From positions 372,001 through 436,000 of the forward strand of contig NZ_QVLS01000002.1 of assembly GCF_003417535.1 (NCBI RefSeq): a stretch of 64,000 bases of DNA. Direction: 5' to 3'. Origin of the DNA: Hydrogenophaga borbori. Lineage in GTDB: Bacteria; Pseudomonadota; Gammaproteobacteria; Burkholderiales; Burkholderiaceae_C. Below are positions 52,396-59,700 of the stretch, in pieces. Every line of letters begins with the position of its first letter. Within the stretch, counting starts at the first letter, position 1. Made by a program: the position numbers and the translations under genes. The notes under the pieces were generated by a model. That model was not told the DNA's origin. It saw only the letters and a list, made by a program, of their open reading frames with translations, and did not search any database.

Positions 52396-53210
52396 CGCCG
52401 GCCCGGCTGAACGGCCCGCGCTGGCGGCCCGCGCCGCTGCTGCAGGCCAGCGTGCTGCTGCACGGCGCTGCGCTGGGCGCGGGGCTGTGGCAGCCCGGCT
52501 GGTGGCCCTGGCTGGCGAGCGGTGTGGTGGCCAACCATGCGGCCGTGGTGGCCGCGGGCCTGTGGCCGCGCTCGCAATGGCTGGGCGAGAACTGGGTGCA
52601 CCTGCCCGCGGCCGCGGCCGCGCGCGGCGCCTTTGCGATCACCATCGACGACGGTCCCGACCCCGAGATCACGCCGCGCGTGCTGGACCTGCTCGACGAA
52701 CTCGGGGCCAAGGCCAGCTTCTTCTGCATCGGCCGCCGCGCGCAGGCGCAGCCGGCGCTGTGCCGCGCCATCGTGGCGCGTGGACACCGCGTGGAGAACC
52801 ACGGCCAGTCGCATTCCAATGCCTTCTCGCTGTTCGGGCCCGGCCGCATGCGGCGCGACATCGCCGCCGCGCAGGCCGCGCTGAGCGACATCACCGGCCA
52901 GGCGCCGCGCTTCTTCCGGCCCACGGCCGGCCTGCGCAATCCCTTCCTCGACCCGGTGCTGCACGGTCTGGGCCTGCGGCACGCCAGCTGGACGCGCCGC
53001 GGCTTCGACACCCGCACCGGCGATCCGGCCACCGTGCAGCGCCGGCTGCTGCGCGGCTTCGCCGCCGGCGACATCCTGCTGCTGCACGACGGCCACGCCG
53101 CGCGCGCGCCCGACGGCCAGCCGGTGCTGCTGCACGCGCTGCCCGCCGTCATGGCCGAGGCGCGCCGCCTGGGGCTGCGGCCCGAGACCCTGTTCCAATC
53201 CCTTGAATGA
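52392..53210 (+). CDS. polysaccharide deacetylase (NodB-homology) family protein
   Basis: This 272-residue protein has two hydrophobic N-terminal segments (about 15-60) and a NodB-homology domain. Motif 1 is FAITIDDGPDPE (about 82, metal-binding Asp pair), motif 2 is ENHGQSHSN (His-x3-His), then PRFFRPTAGLRNPF, and late in the chain LLLHDGHAA. The metal ligands are intact, so it is likely an active deacetylase facing the periplasm or membrane. Its position in the pigment operon suggests it modifies the polyene's sugar or lipid head, together with the glycosyltransferase at 57156. That role is inference. Confidence 0.8.
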   Translation: MTPARLNGPRWRPAPLLQASVLLHGAALGAGLWQPGWWPWLASGVVANHAAVVAAGLWPRSQWLGENWVHLPAAAAARGAFAITIDDGPDPEITPRVLDLLDELGAKASFFCIGRRAQAQPALCRAIVARGHRVENHGQSHSNAFSLFGPGRMRRDIAAAQAALSDITGQAPRFFRPTAGLRNPFLDPVLHGLGLRHASWTRRGFDTRTGDPATVQRRLLRGFAAGDILLLHDGHAARAPDGQPVLLHALPAVMAEARRLGLRPETLFQSLE

Positions 53211-53227
53211 GCCCGTCCCCCGCATGA
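53207..53227 (+). other. bridging mini-ORF (6 codons)
   Basis: The ATG overlaps the deacetylase stop (ATGA at 53207) and the TGA overlaps the methyltransferase start (ATGA at 53224). The peptide is M-S-P-S-P-A. Confidence 0.35.
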
Positions 53228-53943
53228 GCCACGCCTTCGTCCACGAACTGGTCGACCACGCCAGCGAACGCTTCCGCGCCGGCGGCCGCTTCGCGTACCA
53301 CTACGCGCGCGGCAAGCTCGGTTACGACACCATCTTTCACGACATCCTGCGCCGCGGCCTGCTGAGCGGCGCGCCGCGCGTGCTGGACCTGGGCAGCGGG
53401 CAGGGCAGCCTGTTTTCCTGGCTGCTGGCCGCGCAGCAGCTGGCGGCGCGGGGCCGCTGGCCCGCCGACTGGGCGCCGCCGCCCACCCCCCGCGCGCTGC
53501 GCGGCATCGAGCTGATGGACAAGGACGTGGACCGCGCGGCCCAGGCCTTCGGCGCCACGCACCCGGTGGTGCGCATCGAGCGCGGCGACATGACACGCAC
53601 CGAGCTCGGCCGGCCCGACGCCATCACCATCCTGGACGCGCTGCACTACGTGGACCACCAGCGCCAGAGCGAGCTGCTGGCGCGCATCCGCGCCGCGCTG
53701 CCGGCGGGCGGCGTGTTCCTCACCCGCATCGGCGACGCCTCGGCCGGCTGGCGCTACCAGATGGGCCTGAACATCGACCGCGTGGTGACCTTCGCGCGCG
53801 GGCACCGGCTCTCGCGCCTGTACGCGCGGCCGCTGGCCGAGTGGCGCGCCGAGCTCGAATCGCTGGGCTTCGAGGTGGACAGCCGCGACATGAGCGGCAA
53901 CAAGCCCCTGGCCAACGTCATGCTGTACTGCCGCGTGCGCTGA
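53224..53943 (+). CDS. class I SAM-dependent methyltransferase
   Basis: This 239-residue methyltransferase has SAM motif I as VLDLGSGQGSLFSWLL (about 57-72), an acidic end of strand 2 (GIELMDKDVDRA) and the motif II region DAITILDALHYVDHQRQ. It lies in the aryl polyene operon between the deacetylase and second ketosynthase. It could methylate the aryl hydroxyl (methoxy groups are known in some aryl polyenes) or another pigment position. The start is tied to the deacetylase stop by a 6-codon bridge ORF. Confidence 0.82.
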   Translation: MSHAFVHELVDHASERFRAGGRFAYHYARGKLGYDTIFHDILRRGLLSGAPRVLDLGSGQGSLFSWLLAAQQLAARGRWPADWAPPPTPRALRGIELMDKDVDRAAQAFGATHPVVRIERGDMTRTELGRPDAITILDALHYVDHQRQSELLARIRAALPAGGVFLTRIGDASAGWRYQMGLNIDRVVTFARGHRLSRLYARPLAEWRAELESLGFEVDSRDMSGNKPLANVMLYCRVR

Positions 53944-53965
53944 GCGCCGCGTCCCGGGTTTCCCC

Positions 53966-55156
53966 ATGCAAGCCGTTTCCCTCACCGCCTACACCGCCAC
54001 CTCCTGCCTGGGGCAGGGCCTGGCCGAGCACACGCGGGCGCTGCGCGAATCGCGCAGTGGCTTGACGCCCTGCCGCTTCGAAACCGTGGACCTGCCCACC
54101 TGGATCGGCGAGGTGCCTGGCGTCGACGCCGTGGCATTGCCGGCCGCGCTGAGCGCCTTCGACTGCCGCAACCACCGCCTGGCCTGGATGGGCCTGCAGC
54201 AGGATGGCTTCGCCGAGCGCGTGCGCGAGGCCGTGGCCCGCCACGGCACGGACCGCGTGGGCGTGTTCGTCGGCACCAGCACCTCGGGCATCCTGCAGAC
54301 CGAACTGGCCTACCGCGAGCGCGACCCCGCCACGGGCGCGCTGCCCGATTGGTTCCACTACGACACCACGCACAACACCGGCTCGGTGAGCGCCTTCGTG
54401 CGCGCCGCCTTCGGGCTGCAGGGCGTGGCCATGGCGCTGTCCAGCGCCTGCTCGTCCAGCGCCAAGGTGTTCGCCGCCGCCGCGCGCCAGCTCGCGGCGG
54501 GGACCATCGACGCCGCCGTGGTGGGTGGCGTCGATTCGCTCTGCCTCACCACGCTGTACGGCTTCGCCTCGCTGCAACTCACCTCGGCCGAGCCCTGCCG
54601 GCCCAGCGATGCGCAGCGCGACGGCATCTCCATCGGCGAGGCGGCGGCTTTCGCGCTGCTGGAGCGCGACGGCGCACCGGCCGCCGTGCGGCTGCTGGGT
54701 GTGGGCGAGTCCAGCGACGCGCACCACATGTCGGCCCCGCACCCGCAGGGCCTGGGCGCGCGCCTGGCCATGCAGGCCGCGCTGCGCTCGGCTGGCCTGC
54801 GGGCGGACCAGATCGGCTACATCAACCTGCACGGCACCGCCACGCCGGCCAACGACGCGGCCGAGGGCCTGGCCGTGGCCGCGCTGTTCGGGCGCGGTGC
54901 GCCGTGCTCGTCCATCAAGGGCGCCACCGGCCACACGCTGGGCGCGGCCGGCGCGCTGGAGGCGGTGGCCTGCGCCATCGCGCTGCGCGAGGGCTGGATC
55001 CCCGGCAGCCCCGGCACGCGCGAACTCGATCCGGCGCTCGAACTGGACTACCGCCTCGACGGCGCGCCCGCGCCCGGGCTGCGGTACGCGCTCTCCAACT
55101 CCTTCGGCTTTGGCGGCAGCAATTGCAGCCTCGTGTTCGGTGGGGGCCAAGCATGA
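53966..55156 (+). CDS. second beta-ketoacyl-ACP synthase of the aryl polyene cluster
   Basis: This 396-residue condensing enzyme has the catalytic Cys at residue 162 (SSACSSSAKV), His 289 (NLHGTATPAND) and His 323 (KGATGHTLGAAGA), so the triad is complete. It resembles ApeO-type enzymes found beside the chain-length-factor-like partner. It probably forms a heterodimer with the protein encoded at 55153, whose start overlaps its stop by 4 bases. It follows the methyltransferase gene by 22 bp. Confidence 0.9.
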   Translation: MQAVSLTAYTATSCLGQGLAEHTRALRESRSGLTPCRFETVDLPTWIGEVPGVDAVALPAALSAFDCRNHRLAWMGLQQDGFAERVREAVARHGTDRVGVFVGTSTSGILQTELAYRERDPATGALPDWFHYDTTHNTGSVSAFVRAAFGLQGVAMALSSACSSSAKVFAAAARQLAAGTIDAAVVGGVDSLCLTTLYGFASLQLTSAEPCRPSDAQRDGISIGEAAAFALLERDGAPAAVRLLGVGESSDAHHMSAPHPQGLGARLAMQAALRSAGLRADQIGYINLHGTATPANDAAEGLAVAALFGRGAPCSSIKGATGHTLGAAGALEAVACAIALREGWIPGSPGTRELDPALELDYRLDGAPAPGLRYALSNSFGFGGSNCSLVFGGGQA

Positions 55157-55971
55157 ACCAGCGCCCCCACGCCGCACCGCACACCGCCGTCTGGCTGCAC
55201 GGCGTCTCCATCATCGCCCCCGGCCTGGCCGACTGGCCCCAGGCCGCGGCCGTGCTGCGCGGCGAGCAGGCCTGGGCGCACGCGCCTTCGGTGCTGCCGC
55301 CGGCCCAGGCACTGCCGGCCGCCGAGCGCCGCCGCGCCAGCCGCGTGGTGCGCCTGGCGCTGGCGCTGGGCCAGCGCGCGCTGGACGGACAGGACCCGGC
55401 CGACATCGCCACGGTCTTCACCTCGTCCGGCGCCGACGGCCACAACTGCCACGCCCTGTGCGAACAGCTGGCGGGCGAGGACCGCGCCATCTCGCCCACG
55501 CGATTCCACAACTCGGTGCACAACGCGGCGGCCGGCTACTGGGGCATCGCCACGCGCTCCATGGCGCCGAGCCAGGTGCTGTGCGCCCACGACGCCAGCC
55601 TGGGTGCGGGCTGGATCGACGCCGTGGGCCAGTTGCTCGACGGCGCGCCCGAGGTGCTGCTGGTGGCCTACGACAGCGAGTACCCCGAGCCGCTGCACGC
55701 CTGCCGGCCCGTGCCCGATGCGGCGGGCATCGCGCTCTGGCTGGGCACCGCGCCGCGCGAGCGAAGCCTGGGCACGCTGCACGGCGCGCTCACGCGCGAT
55801 CCGGTGAACACGCTGGCGGCGGCGCCGCTGGACGGCCTGCGCAGGGCCTTTCCCGCGCTGCGCGGTCTGCCCTTGCTCGAGCGCATCGCGCGCGGCGATG
55901 ATCGCCCCGTGGTGCTGGACTACCTGGCGCCCCAGCACCTGCGGCTGCGCTTCACGCCCCGCCAACCATGA
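55153..55971 (+). CDS. beta-ketoacyl synthase-like chain-length-factor partner (ApeC-like)
   Basis: This 272-residue protein covers only the N-terminal half of the thiolase fold (Ketoacyl-synt_2 type). It keeps a Cys-containing nucleophile-elbow-like segment (VLCAHDASLGAG, about residue 140) but has neither of the two catalytic His regions of full ketosynthases. FHNSVHNAAAGYWGIATR is a well-conserved family stretch. In aryl polyene systems the equivalent protein pairs with a ketosynthase and helps set chain length. It is coupled to both neighbours by ATGA overlaps. Confidence 0.84.
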   Translation: MNQRPHAAPHTAVWLHGVSIIAPGLADWPQAAAVLRGEQAWAHAPSVLPPAQALPAAERRRASRVVRLALALGQRALDGQDPADIATVFTSSGADGHNCHALCEQLAGEDRAISPTRFHNSVHNAAAGYWGIATRSMAPSQVLCAHDASLGAGWIDAVGQLLDGAPEVLLVAYDSEYPEPLHACRPVPDAAGIALWLGTAPRERSLGTLHGALTRDPVNTLAAAPLDGLRRAFPALRGLPLLERIARGDDRPVVLDYLAPQHLRLRFTPRQP

Positions 55972-56450
55972 CCGACCCGACCCCCCACGCCCCGCTCGAC
56001 CGCGACGCGATCGCGCGCCGCATCCCCCACCAGCTCGACATGTGCCTGCTCGACGCCGTGCGGCACTGGTCGCCCGAGGCCATCCACTGCGAGGCGCGGC
56101 TCGACAGCCTGGCCACACACCCGCTGCGCGGCGCCGATGGCGCCCTGGGCGCGGTGCACGCCATCGAATACGCGGCCCAGGCCATGGCCGTGCACGGCGC
56201 CCTGGTCGCCGGCCTGCACGAGGCGCCGCGCGCGGGCTACCTGGCCAGCGTGCGGGGGGTGAACCTGCACACGCTGAGCATCGAAGCCGCCGACGCGCCG
56301 CTGCGCGTGCGCGCCGAGCGCCTGTCGGGTGATGCGCGAAACGTGCTCTACGGCTTCAGCGTCGAGGGCGCCCGCGGCGCCCTGGCCGATGGCCGCGCGG
56401 CGGTGGTGCTCGATGCCGCGGGCCTCGCCAGCGACGGGGGGGCGGCATGA
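55968..56450 (+). CDS. second 3-hydroxyacyl-ACP dehydratase-like protein (ApeP type)
   Basis: This 160-residue hot-dog protein has ARRIPHQLDMCLLDAVRHW (the P-H-Q/R-x-x-M/F-L-L-D element at about 20) and the helix with GAVHAIEYAAQAMAVHGAL, whose Glu matches the acidic catalytic position. It corresponds to the ApeP-type dehydratase that works as a partner of the smaller dehydratase (here 47383). It probably dehydrates 3-hydroxyacyl-ACP during polyene elongation. Overlaps of 4 bases with both neighbours. Confidence 0.83.
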   Translation: MTDPTPHAPLDRDAIARRIPHQLDMCLLDAVRHWSPEAIHCEARLDSLATHPLRGADGALGAVHAIEYAAQAMAVHGALVAGLHEAPRAGYLASVRGVNLHTLSIEAADAPLRVRAERLSGDARNVLYGFSVEGARGALADGRAAVVLDAAGLASDGGAA

Positions 56451-57175
56451 CGGCCCCGAAACGGGCCCTGGTCACGGGCGGCAGCGGCGGCCTGGGCGCG
56501 GCCATCGCGCAGCGCCTGGCGCAGGACGGCCTGGAGGTGCTGGTGCACGCCAACCAGGGCATGGAACGCGCGCAGGCCGTGGTCGACCGCATCCTGGCCG
56601 CCGGTGGCCGGGCGAGCGCCTGCCGATTCGACGTGACCGACCGCGCGGCCTGCGCGGCGGCCCTGGCTGGCCTGCTTGAGCAGGGCCCGGTGCAGGTGCT
56701 CGTGAACAACGCCGGCGTGCACGACGACGCCGTCTTTCCCGGCATGACGGGCGAGCAATGGGACCGCGTGCTCGACGTGTCGCTCAACGGCTTCTTCAAC
56801 ATCACGCAGCCGCTCATGCTGCCCATGATCCGCACGCGCTGGGGCCGGGTCATCAACATCACCTCGGTGTCCGGCGTGGTGGGCAACCGCGGGCAGGTGA
56901 ACTACTCGGCGGCCAAGGCCGCGCTGCACGCGGCGGGGCGCTCGTTGGCGCTGGAGGTGGCCGCGCGCGGCATCACCGTCAATGCCGTGGCGCCCGGCAT
57001 CATCGACAGCGGCATGGCCGACGGCGTGTTCGACGCCGCCACGGTGAAGCAGCTGGTGCCCATGCAGCGCGCGGGCCGCGCCGAGGAGGTGGCCGATCTC
57101 GTGGCCTTCCTGGCCTCCGAGCGGGCCGGCTACATCAGCGGGCAGGTGATCGGCATCAACGGGGCGATGGCCTGA
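56447..57175 (+). CDS. 3-oxoacyl-ACP reductase (FabG type) of the aryl polyene cluster
   Basis: This 242-residue short-chain dehydrogenase has the cofactor motif TGGSGGLGAAIA, N-N-A-G, catalytic Ser in NITSVSGVVGN and the intact Y-S-A-A-K, plus the C-terminal GYISGQVIGINGAMA. It should reduce the 3-oxo intermediate with NADPH after each condensation, the ApeQ role. It is the last plus-strand gene of the cluster and overlaps the convergent glycosyltransferase gene by 20 bases. Unlike the SDR at 39826 all catalytic residues are present. Confidence 0.9.
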   Translation: MTAPKRALVTGGSGGLGAAIAQRLAQDGLEVLVHANQGMERAQAVVDRILAAGGRASACRFDVTDRAACAAALAGLLEQGPVQVLVNNAGVHDDAVFPGMTGEQWDRVLDVSLNGFFNITQPLMLPMIRTRWGRVINITSVSGVVGNRGQVNYSAAKAALHAAGRSLALEVAARGITVNAVAPGIIDSGMADGVFDAATVKQLVPMQRAGRAEEVADLVAFLASERAGYISGQVIGINGAMA

Positions 57176-57923
57176 GCCGCTGCCACAACAGCCGGGGCAG
57201 CCGCAGCACGAAACCCGCGAACAGCCGGCTGTGCATCCAGGAGAGCAGCAGGTTGTCGCGCAGGTACTTGAAGTGCGACACGCCGCCTTCCTCGGGGGCG
57301 AGGTAGCGCACCGGCGCGTCCACGTTGATCGGGCGCACGCCGGCCCAGCACAGGCGCACCACGGCCTCGGGGTCGAAGTCGAAGCGGCGCATGAAGCGCG
57401 TGGAACGCATCACGTCGATGAGCGCGCGCACCGGGTAGACCCGAAAGCCGTAGAGCGAATCGCCGACGCCCATGCCCAGGGTTTCCATGTTGGCCCAGGC
57501 GTTGGAAATGCGCCGCCCCTGCACGCGCAGCGCGGGCGCCTCGGGACCGAAGACCGGCTTGCCCAGCACCATGGCCTCGGGCTGGGACAGCGAGGTGGCC
57601 ATGAAGCGGGGGATCAGTTCGCCCGGGTGCTGGCCGTCGGCGTCCATGGTCAGCGCGTGCGTGAAGCCCGCCCGCGCGGCGCCCTGCAGGCCCGCCAGCA
57701 CCGCCGCCCCCTTGCCTTGGTTGCGGGGCAGCACGATCACGCGCAGCTGGGGGTCCTGCGCGGCCAAGGCCTGCACCTCGGCGGTGGAGCCGTCGGTGCT
57801 GCCGTCGACCACCACCCACACCGGTGCCCACTGCGCGCGCGCCGCGCGCACCGTGCGCGCGAGCAACTCGCCCGGGTTGTAGGCGGGGATCAGGACGAGG
57901 TGGGTGGTGGACGGCTGGGGCAT
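57156..57923 (-). CDS. family 2 glycosyltransferase of the aryl polyene cluster
   Basis: This 255-residue GT-A enzyme begins LVLIPAYNPGELLARTVRAARA, has VVVDGSTDGSTAEV, and the D-x-D-type motif TMDADGQHP near residue 95. The end contains VSHFKYLRDNLLLSW. It resembles polyprenyl-phosphate- or lipid-directed GT2 proteins, and the ApeJ-type glycosyltransferase domain. It may add a sugar to the pigment lipid. It is the last gene of the minus arm: its start lies 34 bases inside the PlsC-like gene and its end overlaps fabG from the other strand. Confidence 0.84.
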   Translation of the reverse strand: MPQPSTTHLVLIPAYNPGELLARTVRAARAQWAPVWVVVDGSTDGSTAEVQALAAQDPQLRVIVLPRNQGKGAAVLAGLQGAARAGFTHALTMDADGQHPGELIPRFMATSLSQPEAMVLGKPVFGPEAPALRVQGRRISNAWANMETLGMGVGDSLYGFRVYPVRALIDVMRSTRFMRRFDFDPEAVVRLCWAGVRPINVDAPVRYLAPEEGGVSHFKYLRDNLLLSWMHSRLFAGFVLRLPRLLWQRLRPSPR

Positions 57924-58699
57924 GGGTTCGCGGACGCGACCTGGGCGTTCTTGAGCGCCTGGTCGAAGTGGCTTTGCAGTTCGTCGGTGAAGGCGCGGGC
58001 GTCGCTGGGCGGCTCGAAGCGCCGCCCCAGGCGCGCGCTCACCCGCAGCGGCAGCTCGGGGCGGCGCCACAACGGCCAGGCCTTGCCCAGGTAAGGGCTG
58101 GAGAAATCGAGCAGCACCGTCTGCACCGGCACCTGCGAGCGCACCGCCAGCAGGCCGATGGAGGCGGGCACGCGGTTCATGGGCCAGTCGGTGGTGCGCG
58201 TGCCTTCGGGAAAGACGATGACCTGGGTGCCTTTGCGCAGTTCGCTGCGGCATTGCAGGATCACGTGCAGCAGGTTGTCGTTGCGCACATAGCCCGCGAG
58301 CTGGGCACCCGCGCCGAACAGCGGGTTGTCCATCAGGCCGGCCTTCATGATGCAGACCGCGTTGGGCAGGCGCGAGACCAACAGCAGGGCGTCGAGCAGG
58401 CTGGGGTGGTTGGCCACCACGATCATCGGGCCTTGCCCGGCCAGGCCATCGAGCGCGTCCAGATCGAAGCGGCAGCCGCAGGCCGCGCGCAGCGCGCCCA
58501 GGTAGAAGCGGAAGCAGGCCGTGGCCACACGCCGGCCCACGGCCTGCCCCCAGCGCCGCGGCAGCGCGTGGTGCAGCACCAGGGCGATCGGCGACCAGCT
58601 CAGGCACAGCGTGGCGAGCAGGCCCAGGCCCAGCACCATGGCCAGGTGCTCGCGCAGCGCCTGCAGCCACTGGGTGGGGCGGGACAGGGTGAGCCGCAT
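57890..58699 (-). CDS. 1-acyl-glycerol-3-phosphate acyltransferase family protein (PlsC-like)
   Basis: This 269-residue protein has an N-terminal hydrophobic segment (about 20-45) and the acyltransferase motifs N-H-P-S-L-L-D (H-x4-D form, near residue 97) and F-P-E-G-T-R-T (about 164). It should acylate a lipid or attach the polyene acyl group, like ApeD-type proteins of other pigment clusters. The start shares a base with the chorismatase stop (TGATG), and the glycosyltransferase start lies inside its 3' end. Confidence 0.86.
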   Translation of the reverse strand: MRLTLSRPTQWLQALREHLAMVLGLGLLATLCLSWSPIALVLHHALPRRWGQAVGRRVATACFRFYLGALRAACGCRFDLDALDGLAGQGPMIVVANHPSLLDALLLVSRLPNAVCIMKAGLMDNPLFGAGAQLAGYVRNDNLLHVILQCRSELRKGTQVIVFPEGTRTTDWPMNRVPASIGLLAVRSQVPVQTVLLDFSSPYLGKAWPLWRRPELPLRVSARLGRRFEPPSDARAFTDELQSHFDQALKNAQVASANPCPSRPPPTSS

Positions 58700-59700
58700 C
58701 AGCGCAGGACGGCACCGTGGGCCAGGGACTCCACCTCGACCAGCAGGTCCTGGCGGCAGATGTCGGCCTGCATCAGCGTGAGGCCGGCGCCGCCCAGGCA
58801 GCGCTCGAGCGTGCGGCGCACGACGGGGAAATCGGCCGCGTGGCGCACGTACACGCGGTGGCTGAGTGCCTCGGCGCGATGCCCGCTGGTGCGCGTGGCG
58901 CGGTTGGCCTCGTCCAGCACGGCCCGCAGGTTGCGCGCGGTTTCCTCGCATTGCGCGACCACGTCGCCCGGGTGCACGGTCTGGTGGCCGACGATGCTCG
59001 CGGTGCCGGAGACCAGAAGCCACTCGCCGGCGCCCGAGTCGGCCAGCACCGCGCGCGCGAACAGCGGCGGGCGCGGGCCGTAGTCGCCCGGGTAGTGAAA
59101 GGCGCTCACCTGGCGCGGGTTCTCGATCGGGCGCGGGGCCCGGCGCCCGGCGAGGAAGGCGATCGACAGCGGCCCGTGGCCCGCCCAGCCCAGGGCGCTG
59201 GCCGCCGGCATCTGGGCGGCGGCGGTGGCGCCCAGGGCCTGGTAGGCGTCGTGGCGGCCCAGGTTGAACCAGCGGTAGCGCTCCAGGCCCTGCTCATCGC
59301 TGTTGATGCCGGCCATGTAGTTCCACACGCGCCACAGGTGCGGCGTGCCGCGCGCCCCGAGCAGGGCGAACAGGCGCAGGTAGGCCTCGCGGGTGCGTTC
59401 GCGCAGGCACGCGCCGCGCTCGGGCGCGTCGGGCGTGGGCTCGTCGAGTTCGATCAGGCCGTACAGCCAGTCGCCGTCGCCGCGCCAGCGCAGGCCGCCG
59501 TCCTGGCCCTGCTGCAGCGGGCCGTCGCTGGCCCAGGCCTCGCGCCAGGCGGCCGCGGCGCCGCGCTCGCCCGGCATGCGCAGGCGCTGCTCGGGCCAGG
59601 CGGGCGTGCCGCACGCGCCGTCCAGGGCGGCCCCGCCCAACACGCCGGACGGGGCAAGAGCGTCGACGACGCGCGGCGTGAGCAATCGCAGGCCGCTCAT
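58699..59700 (-). CDS. XanB2-type chorismatase (hydroxybenzoate synthase)
   Basis: This 333-residue protein matches the FkbO/Hyg5/XanB2 chorismatase family with its YjgF/RidA-like fold. Characteristic segments are WNYMAGINSDEQGLERYRWFNLGR (about 122-146), VSAFHYPGDYGPRPPLFARA (about 196) and LLVSGTASIVGHQTVHPGDV (about 228). These enzymes split chorismate into 3-hydroxybenzoate (and, in XanB2, 4-hydroxybenzoate) and pyruvate. That supplies the aryl starter in xanthomonadin and arcuflavin pathways, replacing the ammonia-lyase of other aryl polyene clusters. It overlaps the halogenase by 4 bases. Which hydroxybenzoate isomer dominates cannot be told. Confidence 0.88.
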   Translation of the reverse strand: MSGLRLLTPRVVDALAPSGVLGGAALDGACGTPAWPEQRLRMPGERGAAAAWREAWASDGPLQQGQDGGLRWRGDGDWLYGLIELDEPTPDAPERGACLRERTREAYLRLFALLGARGTPHLWRVWNYMAGINSDEQGLERYRWFNLGRHDAYQALGATAAAQMPAASALGWAGHGPLSIAFLAGRRAPRPIENPRQVSAFHYPGDYGPRPPLFARAVLADSGAGEWLLVSGTASIVGHQTVHPGDVVAQCEETARNLRAVLDEANRATRTSGHRAEALSHRVYVRHAADFPVVRRTLERCLGGAGLTLMQADICRQDLLVEVESLAHGAVLR

